In this document: positions 1 to 7,790 of the stretch, piece by piece
How positions within the stretch are numbered: position 1 is the stretch's first letter
Layout: each line of letters starts with the position of its first letter
Assembly: GCF_003691585.1 (NCBI RefSeq)
Contig: NZ_CP033169.1
Location: forward strand, 2,232,001 to 2,296,000
DNA length: 64,000 nt
DNA from: Biomaibacter acetigenes
GTDB lineage: Bacteria; Bacillota; Thermosediminibacteria; Thermosediminibacterales; Tepidanaerobacteraceae
Reading direction: 5' to 3'
Notes under the pieces: generated by a model
Told to the model about the DNA's origin: nothing
The model's database searches: none
The model's input: the letters and a program-made list of their open reading frames with translations, nothing else
Translations under genes and position numbers: made by a program

Positions 1-315
1 TCGGGCATCTCTCCATTCTCCCAGTCCTTTCTGGGTTTTTATGACCATGCCATCTCGAACGGGAGTGACGCATGTCCTAACATTAGGGATGCCGTCCACG
101 GTCATTATACAGTCGGTACATCTTCCGATGGCGCAAAAGATGCCCCGGGGCTTATGATGTTTGGGCGTCTCCCGGAATTTTTTGATACCCGCCGCAAGAA
201 GCGCCGCCGCAATGGGCTCACCTTCAATAGCGGGGATTTGCTTGCCATCCACCGTGATAGTGGCATTACACACCCTGGTTTCATCTCCCAGGATGGGATG
301 GTGTAATACACGCAA
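1..315 (-). CDS. (2Fe-2S)-binding protein, partial (3' end outside window)
   Basis: Only the first 105 codons are visible; the gene runs off the left edge. It resembles the small ferredoxin-like subunit of FAD-dependent amino-acid or hydroxyproline/sarcosine-type dehydrogenases (HcnA and the N-terminus of sarcosine oxidase alpha). The visible part has the cluster motif CAIGRCTDC (Cys61, 66, 69) followed by Cys82, which fits a plant-type [2Fe-2S] site that accepts electrons from a flavin partner. The start is a TTG with GGAGGG six bases upstream; no ATG fits the frame. The partner flavoprotein, if present, would lie outside the window. Family is fairly sure; substrate is unknown. Confidence 0.75.
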   Translation of the reverse strand, partial: MRVLHHPILGDETRVCNATITVDGKQIPAIEGEPIAAALLAAGIKKFRETPKHHKPRGIFCAIGRCTDCIMTVDGIPNVRTCVTPVRDGMVIKTQKGLGEWRDAR

Positions 316-492
316 TTTTATCCCTCCAGATTCGCCGATATGTCAAAATCAGGCTTTTGTATCTTTTTATTGCAAGAATTGTACCCGTAATTTTTTGTCT
401 TTCCGCTGTTTTCTGTGATCTCGAGGATTTTAATATTTAGAAACATTATAATATGCCTTCCGTAATAGCGTCAACGGGGAAAACATTTAAAA

Positions 493-516
493 TCAAAAAA
501 AGCGGCTGCTGCCGCT
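493..516 (-). terminator. Intrinsic terminator after the VapBC-like remnant
   Basis: On the minus strand AGCGGC-AGCA-GCCGCT is followed by a run of seven T. It lies about 120 bases beyond the last codon of the truncated toxin. The rest of the 316-639 gap is AT-rich with nothing recognisable. Confidence 0.7.
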
Positions 517-639
517 GTGGAAAAAGACCTTCTTATTTTTAGAAATATTATTATATATATTAGAAACAGTGTTTAGAAATTTCCAGCTCTCCTGCACAAG
601 ATGATATTTAGTTATATTTCCCATAAAGCCCTATGGTAT

Positions 640-858
640 TCATACCCCTTCCGGAACGAGATAGAAGCCTCCAACTCGAAAATGCTTATCAAACCCAAAA
701 ACCTTTTTTATATTTAAATCTCTCATGATAATAAATGAAGATGCATCAACATAAGAAAGGTCTTGGTCGTTATATTTCACCAAAGTTTCGTAAATTTTTT
801 GATCGTGCTCTCTCTGTAAAAATATTACATTAATATTTATCATGATTAATCGCCACAT
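640..858 (-). pseudogene. VapC-like PIN toxin, N-terminally truncated remnant
   Basis: The readable 72 residues match only the C-terminal half of a PIN-domain VapC ribonuclease: a YVDASSFIIM segment and a GFDKHF segment carry two of the acidic metal-binding positions. PIN toxins are usually about 130-140 residues and begin with a VDTSA-like segment carrying the first catalytic Asp. That segment and roughly 75 residues are absent, so the enzyme should be inactive. The remnant overlaps the end of the upstream antitoxin in another frame, which suggests an internal deletion that joined antitoxin end to toxin tail. A shortened but functional protein is possible but unlikely. Confidence 0.65.
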
Positions 859-1075
859 CGGAAGGCCTCTTTGATTTCTTGCACAAACCGATTAAACCAT
901 ATAGTGGATTACTAATAGCCGATTCATTTTCTTTAATATATTGATCTACCGCCATCCTTATTATTTGTGCTTCGGAAATTTTTTTATGTTGTGATATCCT
1001 TTTTAATTGTTCATTCTGATATTTATTTATATATACCTGCTTTCGAATCATTCTACTCGATGCCATACTTTTCAT
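830..1075 (-). CDS. Ribbon-helix-helix antitoxin of a VapBC-like module
   Basis: A protein of about 81 residues with a ribbon-helix-helix-like N-terminus: a basic beta strand (RKQVYINKYQNEQLKRIS) followed by a SEAQIIRMAVDQYI helix, as in CopG/VapB-type antitoxins that bind operator DNA and neutralise the partner toxin. The start is the ATG at 1075, preceded by AGGGGTG at good spacing; an upstream in-frame ATG at 1096 lacks a ribosome site. The C-terminus (RPSDVAINHDKY) resembles the usual toxin-binding tail but ends early, where the toxin's missing N-terminus should begin. It is therefore an antitoxin left without a complete toxin. Confidence 0.65.
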   Translation of the reverse strand: MKSMASSRMIRKQVYINKYQNEQLKRISQHKKISEAQIIRMAVDQYIKENESAISNPLYGLIGLCKKSKRPSDVAINHDKY

Positions 1076-1154
1076 GCTAATCACCCCTATATACATTATA
1101 TCATGGTTTATGTAATGTATGCAATATACGACTCATAATTTTTATATGTTTTAA

Positions 1155-2312
1155 TCATACAACTTCGATTACTTCTACATCCCTTAGCCCAGTCTTAGTC
1201 AATTCCTCTATATCAAACTTTTCCTCCGCTTCATGCACTCCTTCAAGTTCCGGTCGGGTCTTGGGGTGCTCGGGCACGAAAACGGTGCAGCAGTCTGCAT
1301 AGGGCTCTATAGAAATGTCGTAGGTACCTATTTTTTTAGCAAGGTCCATGATCTCCACCTTATCAAATCCTATGACCGGTCGGAATACCGGCATTTTGGC
1401 CACTTCGTTGGTGGCGATTAATGCTTCCATAGTTTGACTTGCCACCTGCCCCACGCTCTCGCCGGTTATTAGGGCTTTTGCCCCAACCCGGGCCGCTATT
1501 TCCTGGGAAATCCTCACCATCATCCTGCGCATGAGGATAGTAAGAAGTTCATCGGGACCTTTTTCGCCAAGCTCTTTCAAGACATCGGTAAAGTTCACCA
1601 CATGGAGCCTCATCCTGCCGGAGTACTCGGCCAGGACCTTGCACAGATCTATGACCTTTTCCCTGGCCCTGTCGCTGGTAAAGGGGAAGCTGTGAAAATA
1701 CACAGGTTCAATCTCTACGCCACGCTTCATCATCATGTATCCGGCTACGGGGCTATCGATACCTCCTGACAAAAGCAGCACCGCCCTGCCGTTGCATCCC
1801 AGAGGCAATCCCCCTGGGCCGGGGATTCTCTCGCAGTATACAAAACCTCTTTCCCTTATTTCCACCTCCACCTCGATATCGGGATGGTGGACATCGACCT
1901 TCAAGCCTTCCAGATTCGTTAATAGGTGCGCCCCCACCTCCCGGCTCACATCTGGGGATTTCAGGGGAAAAGATTTGTTGGGCCTGCGGGTTTCCACCTT
2001 GAAGGTCTTGCCCCGGTAATCGGTTTCCTTCATCACCGAAAGAGCGGTAGCCTTTATAGAATCCATGTTCAGCTCACACTCATGAGCTGGGCTTATGGCG
2101 ACGATACCGAAAACCTTTTTTAAACGGTCTATAACCTCTTCCCGCGGTCCATCTACTAAACAGTAAATTCTGCCGTGAGTCTTTTGAACCCTGATGTTTT
2201 CAAAGTTCCGTAAAGCCTGCTTAATTTTCTGTATTAAAATTCTTTCAAAAAAGGGTCGGTTCTCGCCCTTGAGCGCAATTTCTCCAAAGCTTATCAGGTA
2301 TAAATTTTCCAT
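1155..2312 (-). CDS. thiI: tRNA 4-thiouridine synthase ThiI
   Basis: A 385-residue protein that adenylates U8 of tRNA and inserts sulfur; it can also feed sulfur to thiamine thiazole synthesis. The order is an N-terminal ferredoxin-like region, a THUMP RNA-binding domain (about residues 60-165) and a PP-loop ATPase with SGGIDSPVAGY near residue 182. The C-terminal rhodanese domain of the longer E. coli enzyme is absent, as is normal in Firmicutes, so sulfur probably comes directly from the cysteine desulfurase encoded just upstream, three bases away. The start ATG has GGAGGTAG before it. Confidence 0.95.
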   Translation of the reverse strand: MENLYLISFGEIALKGENRPFFERILIQKIKQALRNFENIRVQKTHGRIYCLVDGPREEVIDRLKKVFGIVAISPAHECELNMDSIKATALSVMKETDYRGKTFKVETRRPNKSFPLKSPDVSREVGAHLLTNLEGLKVDVHHPDIEVEVEIRERGFVYCERIPGPGGLPLGCNGRAVLLLSGGIDSPVAGYMMMKRGVEIEPVYFHSFPFTSDRAREKVIDLCKVLAEYSGRMRLHVVNFTDVLKELGEKGPDELLTILMRRMMVRISQEIAARVGAKALITGESVGQVASQTMEALIATNEVAKMPVFRPVIGFDKVEIMDLAKKIGTYDISIEPYADCCTVFVPEHPKTRPELEGVHEAEEKFDIEELTKTGLRDVEVIEVV

Positions 2313-2315
2313 TTC

Positions 2316-3506
2316 CTACCTCCGTACAAATTTTCTTATCTCCGCTACCTCTTTTTTGAGAACCTCTACCGTGTAGTCTATATCCTCCATCGATAAAAAT
2401 GGCGAAAGGCTGAATCGTATGGCTCCATCGATTTCTTCAGGACTTTTTCCCATGGCGGAAAGCACATGGCTCCTCCCCTCCTTATGGGAAGAACAGGCGG
2501 AACCGGTGGATACATATATGCCGTGGGACTCCAGGGTATGCAGCAAGATTTCGCCTCTGGTGCCTAAAAAGGATATGTTGAGGATATGCGGAGCTTCATT
2601 TATGGTATCGGAACTTGAGCCGGAACCATTCATATCGGTATCTGGACCGTTTAGAACTGTATCGGGAATCTCCTGCAGTATCCTATCTTTAAGCCTTTTC
2701 TTTAAATCCCTCATGATTTTCCTCCAGGAAGACAGGTTCTCAAAAGCTTCTTCCACCGCGGTACCCAGGCCTACAATACCCGGCATGTTCTCGGTACCGG
2801 ACCTTATGTTCTGTTCCTGCCCACCACCATTGAAAAGAGGGTTTATCCTCACCTTTTCCTTCACAAATAAGGCTCCAATTCCTTTTGGGCCGTATATTTT
2901 ATGCCCGCTTATGGATAACATATCAATTCCCTTAAGCCCCGGCACCAGCGGTATTTTCCCGAAGGCCTGCACTGCATCCACGTGGAAAAGGGTGTTTTTA
3001 TTCTGGTGAATGCAAGCAGCGGCTTCTTCAATGGGCTGTATGGAGCCCACCTCGTTGTTCACATACATGATGCTTACCAGAATGGTATCAGGCCTTAAAG
3101 CCTTTTGCAGGGCCCCGGTATCTACAAATCCTTCCCCATCCGCGCTGAGATATGTAACGCAAAATCCCTCTTTCTCCAGCTGCTTGAAGGTATCCAGCAC
3201 CGAAGGATGTTCTATGGCTGTGGTGATGAGGTGGTTTCCCAGCCTCCTCATACTGTATGCCGCTCCTTTTATGGCCAGGTTGTTAGACTCGGTGCCTCCC
3301 GAAGTGAAATAAATCTCCCCGGGCTTTACCCCCAGAGCCTGCGCAATGATTTCTCTGGCCTTCCGTATCAGTTTTTCTGCCTCTATTCCCTTGCGGTGAA
3401 GGGAAGATGGGTTGCCGTAGTATTTTGTCATTACATCGTACATTGTTTGTGCCACCCTGTCCAACACCTTTGTGGTGGCACTGTTGTCAAGATAAACCTC
3501 CCGCAT
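2316..3506 (-). CDS. iscS: Cysteine desulfurase (IscS/NifS family)
   Basis: A 396-residue PLP enzyme that takes sulfur from cysteine as an enzyme persulfide. The PLP lysine lies in SISGHKIYGPKG, the cofactor-stacking His in AIEHPSV, and the catalytic Cys in STGSACSSHKEG, as in the class I NifS/IscS group. A Ser/Gly-rich insert (near residues 295-310) precedes the active-site loop. It is transcribed just ahead of thiI, the usual Firmicutes pairing in which the desulfurase is the ThiI sulfur donor. No iscU or iscR lies beside it, so a tRNA-thiolation role is more likely than general Fe-S assembly. Start ATG follows GGGTGATTTGA. Confidence 0.92.
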   Translation of the reverse strand: MREVYLDNSATTKVLDRVAQTMYDVMTKYYGNPSSLHRKGIEAEKLIRKAREIIAQALGVKPGEIYFTSGGTESNNLAIKGAAYSMRRLGNHLITTAIEHPSVLDTFKQLEKEGFCVTYLSADGEGFVDTGALQKALRPDTILVSIMYVNNEVGSIQPIEEAAACIHQNKNTLFHVDAVQAFGKIPLVPGLKGIDMLSISGHKIYGPKGIGALFVKEKVRINPLFNGGGQEQNIRSGTENMPGIVGLGTAVEEAFENLSSWRKIMRDLKKRLKDRILQEIPDTVLNGPDTDMNGSGSSSDTINEAPHILNISFLGTRGEILLHTLESHGIYVSTGSACSSHKEGRSHVLSAMGKSPEEIDGAIRFSLSPFLSMEDIDYTVEVLKKEVAEIRKFVRR

Positions 3507-3533
3507 TCAAATCACCCATTCGCATCAAAATAT

Positions 3534-3884
3534 TCAATCCTTAAAGTTTCCCAAGATCTCATCCAACCTTTTGGAAACAGTTTCAAGAAGCCTTTCCATG
3601 TCTTCATTAAGCTTTCCATATGCTTCCACCAGCATTTTACCCTGCGGGGTAAGGGTTGCCCCTCCTCCAGATTCCCCTCCTTTGTGTCTCTCCAAAAGCT
3701 TGACCTTTAACCGGTCTTCAATCTGTTTTATCTTGCCCCAGGCCTGCCTGTAGGACATCTTTTCTATCTGGGCAGCCTGGTTTATGGAACCGTGCCGGTT
3801 TACGAGGACGAGGATCCGGTATATGCCATCTCCAAACACCTGCTCTCCATTTTTTTCCAGCCAGATCTTATATTTTAATTCCAT
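3534..3884 (-). CDS. ModE-like winged-helix regulator (DNA-binding domain only)
   Basis: A protein of about 116 residues matching the N-terminal winged helix of ModE-type LysR-like regulators (COG2005). The pattern is IWLEKNGEQVFGDG, a helix-turn-helix around SINQAAQIEKMSYRQAWGKIK, and a wing with RHKGGESGGGATLTPQGK. The C-terminal molybdate-binding Mop domains of full ModE are absent, so direct oxyanion sensing is doubtful. The start is the ATG at 3884, with GGGGGGCAG upstream; a longer in-frame start at 3923 has no ribosome site. It lies 27 bases upstream of iscS on the same strand. Its targets are not evident. Confidence 0.85.
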   Translation of the reverse strand: MELKYKIWLEKNGEQVFGDGIYRILVLVNRHGSINQAAQIEKMSYRQAWGKIKQIEDRLKVKLLERHKGGESGGGATLTPQGKMLVEAYGKLNEDMERLLETVSKRLDEILGNFKD

Positions 3885-3979
3885 TTTTTCTGCCCCCCGA
3901 ATTTTGAAACAGCATGTGCACATTGTTGCTATAATTATACCATATTCTTTTTTGCCTGAACACGTTTTTGGTTTTTACA

Positions 3980-4246
3980 TTATTCCTGCGGTGCCATTTC
4001 CGGCTGTTCCTGATCGGTGGTTTCAATCAATGGTCTTTTCTCCAGGTACTCTATCCTGTTATCTATGGTGGTAATCCCGAAAATATAAAGCATTGGGCAA
4101 AATCTTGTAATGCCCTCGGCTATTTTTCCTGCGCCCAGCAGGATAAGCAGGTCAGACTTTCTGGCTATTCCAAAACCCAGCATGGAAAACCCCAGTGTCA
4201 ATCTAATATAGCTATCAAGCCTTCCTACATTTTTTACTATTTTCAT
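3980..4246 (-). CDS. DUF2892 (YgaP-like) small membrane protein
   Basis: About 88 residues starting KIVKNVGRLDSYIRLTLGF, the characteristic opening of DUF2892 proteins, followed by two hydrophobic segments that would form a membrane hairpin. The C-terminus is polar and Glu/Gln-rich (ETTDQEQPEMAPQE). In some bacteria this domain is fused to rhodanese (YgaP), and here it sits near sulfur-transfer genes, but no rhodanese is attached and the link is only positional. The start is the ATG at 4246 after AAGGAAGGG; the longer in-frame start at 4279 lacks a ribosome site. Confidence 0.75.
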   Translation of the reverse strand: MKIVKNVGRLDSYIRLTLGFSMLGFGIARKSDLLILLGAGKIAEGITRFCPMLYIFGITTIDNRIEYLEKRPLIETTDQEQPEMAPQE

Positions 4247-4413
4247 GAAATAATCCCTTCCTTTGTTTTTCGTAGACAATATTATTATTTACCCGACAAA
4301 TTTTTTTAAGTCGAAACAAGGCGAGGCACTTTTGTCAATTTCTACCATGAGAATAGTAAAATGTTTGTAGGAAACAATAATAACGGTATTAATTATATCT
4401 GGAGGTGATTATA

Positions 4414-4626
4414 TTGCAGCTGACTCAAAAGGAAAAACTTCAACTGCAGGATGCCATAAGTCATGAGAGAATTTGCGTCATGAAGTACAACAATTATGCG
4501 AGCCAGGTCCAGGATACCGAAATAGCCTCTATGTTTAAAAATATTGCCAATAGGGAACAGCAGCATGTTGATACCCTGACAAAACTCCTGCAGCAGGGTG
4601 GAGTTCAAGCTACTACCAGTCACTAA
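4414..4626 (+). CDS. CotF-like spore coat / ferritin-like protein
   Basis: A 70-residue, mostly helical protein with HERICVMKYNNYASQ and a NREQQHVDTL segment, the spaced E/H pattern of the small CotF-like family. These proteins are found in spore-forming Firmicutes, and some are coat components. The start is TTG at 4414, because GGAGGTG at 4401-4407 sits six bases upstream; the GTG at 4405 is inside that ribosome site. It is followed 49 bases later by a second, related gene. Family membership is reasonable; localisation to the coat is inferred from homologs. Confidence 0.75.
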   Translation: MQLTQKEKLQLQDAISHERICVMKYNNYASQVQDTEIASMFKNIANREQQHVDTLTKLLQQGGVQATTSH

Positions 4627-4675
4627 TTTTAACCATTCTACACACAATACTCTGTGACATAATAGGAGGGATAAT

Positions 4676-4900
4676 ATGCCTGTTCAGCAAAAAGCCATGG
4701 GAACCACCGCCGACAAGGATATGCTCAACGACATGTTAATGACGGAAAAATACGTATCCGGCCACTATGAAACAGCCATTATGGAATCCGCCAATGAATC
4801 CGTGAGAAATGCCCTTCGTCAGATACAGGATGAAGAACAGCAGCACGCCAAGATGATCTTTGATGCCATGAATCAGCGGGGCTGGTACAATCCCCAGTAA
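4676..4900 (+). CDS. CotF-like spore coat protein
   Basis: A 74-residue protein with NDMLMTEKYVSGHYETAI and QDEEQQHAKMIFDAMNQRGWY, the typical CotF/YhcQ family signature ending in a GWY-containing tail. It carries the same helical E-x-x-H pattern as the preceding gene and is probably co-transcribed with it; a terminator follows immediately. Start ATG follows TAGGAGGGATAAT. A role in the spore coat is inferred from the family, and no sporulation promoter was firmly identified upstream. Confidence 0.85.
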   Translation: MPVQQKAMGTTADKDMLNDMLMTEKYVSGHYETAIMESANESVRNALRQIQDEEQQHAKMIFDAMNQRGWYNPQ

Positions 4901-4928
4901 AAAAGCAGTCCTTTGCGGACTGCTTTTT
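4901..4928 (+). terminator. Intrinsic terminator after the coat-protein pair
   Basis: AAAAGCAGTCC and GGACTGCTTTT form a stem of about 11 bp around a short TTTGC loop, with the 3' arm ending in T5. It begins right after the stop codon of the second CotF-like gene. Confidence 0.9.
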
Positions 4929-4962
4929 AAATAATCACTTTAACTTTATATGAGGTGTCATT

Positions 4963-6272
4963 ATGGGCAATGATAGATATGATGCCATAGTTGTGGGTGC
5001 CGGTCCGGCCGGAAGCGCTGCCGCTCTCACCATGGCCCAAAACAATATGTCGGTTTTGCTTGTGGAACGGGGAGAATATGCCGGGGCAAAGAACGTCTTT
5101 GGAGGGGCTGTTTACCGCCAGCCCACAGAACTTTTAGTTCCCGCCTTCTGGGAAGAAGCCCCTCTAGAGCGGCCTATAGTGTCCGATGAATTGTGGCTGA
5201 TGGATACCGATTCCGCCGTAAAGATAGGCTTTACAGGGCTTAAATTTGCAAAACCCCCGTATAATAAATTTACCGTCATCAGAGCCAAATTTGACCGATG
5301 GTTCGCCAATAAAGCCGTACAAGCTGGAGCACGCCTTATTACAAATACCCTTGTAAAAGACCTTTTTTATGAAAAAACCGGGATTATGGGCAGTAAAACC
5401 TCCGGAGTGGTGCTGGAAAGCGGTGACAGGATTTATTCCGATATAGTGATATTGGCTGAAGGAGTTAGCGGCAATCTGGTAGAAAAGCAGGTCTCAGAGA
5501 AAAGGTAACCCCTGATGATTTGACCCTTTATGTAAAGGAAACACTTGAACTGCCCTCAGAAAAAATTGAAGAGAGATTCAACCTGGAAAAGAATGAAGGG
5601 GCCAGCATCGGTATGGTAGGCTACCCTGCCTCCGGCGCTATTGGCAAGGGCGCCATTTTCACAAATAAAGACAGTATTTCCATATTGGTCGGAGTATATT
5701 TAAACCAGATCATCGATAAGGGTTTAAATCCATATTTATTGATGGAGAGGCTAAAACAGCATCCTCTGGTCAAAAGACTCATTGAAGGCGCCAAAACTGT
5801 GGAATTTCAGGCTCATACCATTCCCAAGGGCGGCTATGAGCAAATCCCCCAGCTTTCTGCTTCCGGGATACTGGTGACCGGCGATGCGGCCATTATGATA
5901 AGCGGCCGCCGGGGAACAGACCTGGCTATGCTGACGGGAAGGTTTGCCGGAGAAACCGCAGCCCAGGCCAAAGCAGCCCAGAATTTCTCTGAGGAAATGC
6001 TCACCACTTATGATAAAAAAGTCAAAACCAGCTTTTTTATGAAAGACATGAAAGCCAGCAAAGGAGCGAAAAAATACTACGAACAGCATCCCGATGCGGA
6101 CTTTCTCCTGTCCAAAGCCGCCAATGACACCGCCTATGAATATTTTACGGTAGATTTACTTCCTTTCAGTATGAAATTCGACAAGATTATTGGAGAACTT
6201 AAGAATATGCAGCCCCTTCCAAAAACAATATCCGATATATATCATGGGTATCTCCACTGGGGAGTGTTTTAA
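4963..6272 (+). CDS. fixC: FixC-like electron-transfer flavoprotein:quinone oxidoreductase, frameshifted
   Basis: An FAD-binding oxidoreductase of the FixC/ETF-QO family. It opens with a Rossmann motif VVGAGPAGSAAAL and ends with the second FAD segment GDAAIMISGRRGTDLAM. The frame breaks near 5483-5486: one extra A in GTAGAAAAGC restores KAGLREKVTPDDLTLYVKE, the expected continuation, so this looks like a one-base loss in a short A run. With repair it is about 436 residues. fixX follows with no gap. The bifurcating partners FixA and FixB are not in the window, so the electron donor is unknown. The start ATG at 4963 follows GAGGTGTC. Confidence 0.85.
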
Positions 6273-6569
6273 ATGGGTAATTTCTTGAAAACTACAGAAA
6301 ATCCTCTGGATTTCGTGGAAATAAAAATCGACGGGGCATCTCATATTTCCATTAAAGAACCCCGCCTTTGCAGAGAGCGATGTGAAAACAAGCCCTGCAC
6401 CTACTATTGCCCCACAAGGGTTTTCTACTGGGATGGCGACACACAGGATATCCAGGTGATTTACGCCCGATGTGTGGAATGCGGAGCGTGTCCATATGGC
6501 TGCCCTCACGGTAACATAGACTGGCACTTTCCCGCCGGTGGATATGGAGTTTTATACAGGCATGGCTGA
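6273..6569 (+). CDS. fixX: FixX-like ferredoxin
   Basis: A 98-residue ferredoxin-like protein with cysteines in ERCENKPCTYYCP and CVECGACPYGCPHG, the FixX pattern, and the family ending around IDWHFPAGGYGVLYRHG. It starts on the base after the fixC stop codon, so the two are translationally coupled. In FixABCX complexes FixX passes electrons from FixC toward ferredoxin or quinone. With no fixAB here the pair may serve another dehydrogenase, or work with genes elsewhere. The frame is intact, which suggests that the fixC break is an artefact or recent. Confidence 0.9.
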   Translation: MGNFLKTTENPLDFVEIKIDGASHISIKEPRLCRERCENKPCTYYCPTRVFYWDGDTQDIQVIYARCVECGACPYGCPHGNIDWHFPAGGYGVLYRHG

Positions 6570-6587
6570 TGGTTCAAGTTTCGCCCA

Positions 6588-7451
6588 TCAGATAACGGGT
6601 TTTTCCGATATTAGCCTGGCCTGGATGGCAATCCTCTGGTCGTGGTAAAAAGTATCGGGCAGCACCAGTGAAATCAAGGCTTCATACCGGCTTCGCCTTC
6701 TCATATTGAAATTTATTATTGAAGCTATGCATCTAGGGATATATCCCAGGTCGATCCCTTTTTCAGTATAAATGTGGACCGCATTGGGGTCGTGGACATT
6801 GTTCTCCTCACGCTCAAATATTACCTTATCACCCGGCGTCAAAAATTCTATGGAATTATACCGCCGGTCATGGCATAGACCGGCCGGATGAATGTAGAAA
6901 ACGATTTCGGATTCGGAATATATAAGCTTTGGGTCCATCACCGGTATCCTAAAAAATCCGATACCCAGTCCTTCATCCGCCTCTTTTATAGAATTTCCGT
7001 AGAAGTATTCAGCGGCTATGTTAGTCCTCAGGATGGAGGGCAGCATTTTTTCTAAAAACAGGCTTTCTGAAAGGTCTGCCTCCAGCATCTGTAAAATCGC
7101 AAGGCCAGGCCCCAGTGCGCCATTTTTGAAATAGCATACTGCTTCTGCCAGCTTTATTAATTTTACCTCATCCTTTAGTTCATTGTGAAGACATGCGGGC
7201 GCATCCACTATGGCAAATCCGAAGGTGTCCGGGAAATATGCCTGTTTCACCGGGCTCACTATGCGCTCCTTCAGAACATCATTGTAGTGTTTGAAAGTAA
7301 AAACCCCATCAAAAATCTCCATGTTTAAATTAAGAACCGAAAAAGAACTTCCGGCGGTAAGACCCATGTCTACCCTGAAAAGCTCCCCTCTCTTCTCCAT
7401 GATGTTGGAAACTCCCAGCCACATTGTAAATGTAAAAGCTCCGTTCTCCAT
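6588..7451 (-). CDS. HIRAN-domain protein with novel N-terminal region
   Basis: A 287-residue protein of unknown function. The C-terminal third (about residues 180-285) fits a HIRAN domain: TPGDKVIFEREENNVHDPNAV then GIDLGYIPRCIASIINF, the EPxNxxDxxAxxV and LGYxPR core. HIRAN domains in eukaryotic HLTF/Rad5 bind 3' single-strand DNA ends; bacterial versions are often linked to restriction or DNA repair genes. The first 180 residues match nothing I recognise and carry no helicase or nuclease motif. No DNA-processing gene is adjacent. Start ATG follows GGGGGT. Convergent with fixX (18 bases apart). Confidence 0.65.
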   Translation of the reverse strand: MENGAFTFTMWLGVSNIMEKRGELFRVDMGLTAGSSFSVLNLNMEIFDGVFTFKHYNDVLKERIVSPVKQAYFPDTFGFAIVDAPACLHNELKDEVKLIKLAEAVCYFKNGALGPGLAILQMLEADLSESLFLEKMLPSILRTNIAAEYFYGNSIKEADEGLGIGFFRIPVMDPKLIYSESEIVFYIHPAGLCHDRRYNSIEFLTPGDKVIFEREENNVHDPNAVHIYTEKGIDLGYIPRCIASIINFNMRRRSRYEALISLVLPDTFYHDQRIAIQARLISEKPVI

Positions 7452-7615
7452 AAAAATACCCCCTGAAATCTTTGTTTTAAGTCAATTTTATCACTTATCC
7501 TGGACATTTCAGGGGTATGATAAAATAATTCACACCATAATTCAATCCATTAAATCAATAATTTTTTCTCCGGTAAGCAGGAATTTTTGCAATATAAGTT
7601 GAATTATTTCCATAT

Positions 7616-7676
7616 AACCTCACCTTCCTATTGAGTTTTTAACTCATCTTATTTGGAGGATGGTGAGGTTTTTTTT
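7616..7676 (+). terminator. Terminator-like structured element upstream of sigI
   Basis: AACCTCACC (7616-7624) pairs with GGTGAGGTT (7662-7670) and is followed by a T8 run. The 37-base interior holds a second hairpin, GAGTT-TTT-AACTC, and a GGAGGA segment opposite TTCC. No plus-strand gene lies close upstream, so it may end a small untranslated RNA or leader, or insulate the sigI promoter. The rest of the 7452-7790 gap is AT-rich. Confidence 0.5.
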
Positions 7677-7744
7677 CTACATAACGTGTAGCCTTTTTCC
7701 TGCAAAATGACCTAATAAAATTTTACAAATACATTCTCTCCACC

Positions 7745-7765
7745 AAAAAAGATTTATTGCTCGAA
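7745..7765 (+). promoter_or_regulatory. Putative sigma-I-type promoter of sigI-rsgI
   Basis: CCACCAAAAAA gives an A6 tract (7745-7750) and, 11 bases further on, CGAA (7762-7765), about 25 bases before the GTG start. Sigma-I promoters in clostridia are described with an A-tract -35 and a CGWA -10, and sigI operons are usually autoregulated. A near-identical arrangement precedes the gene at 10034. Confidence 0.5.
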
Positions 7766-7790
7766 TTAATATTATGGAGAGTGATTTTTT

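Noticed and set aside
7587-7616. Possible promoter TTGCAA-N18-CATATA before the folded element at 7616
   Set aside because: The spacer is long, the -10 is poor, and the start would fall inside the left arm of the hairpin.
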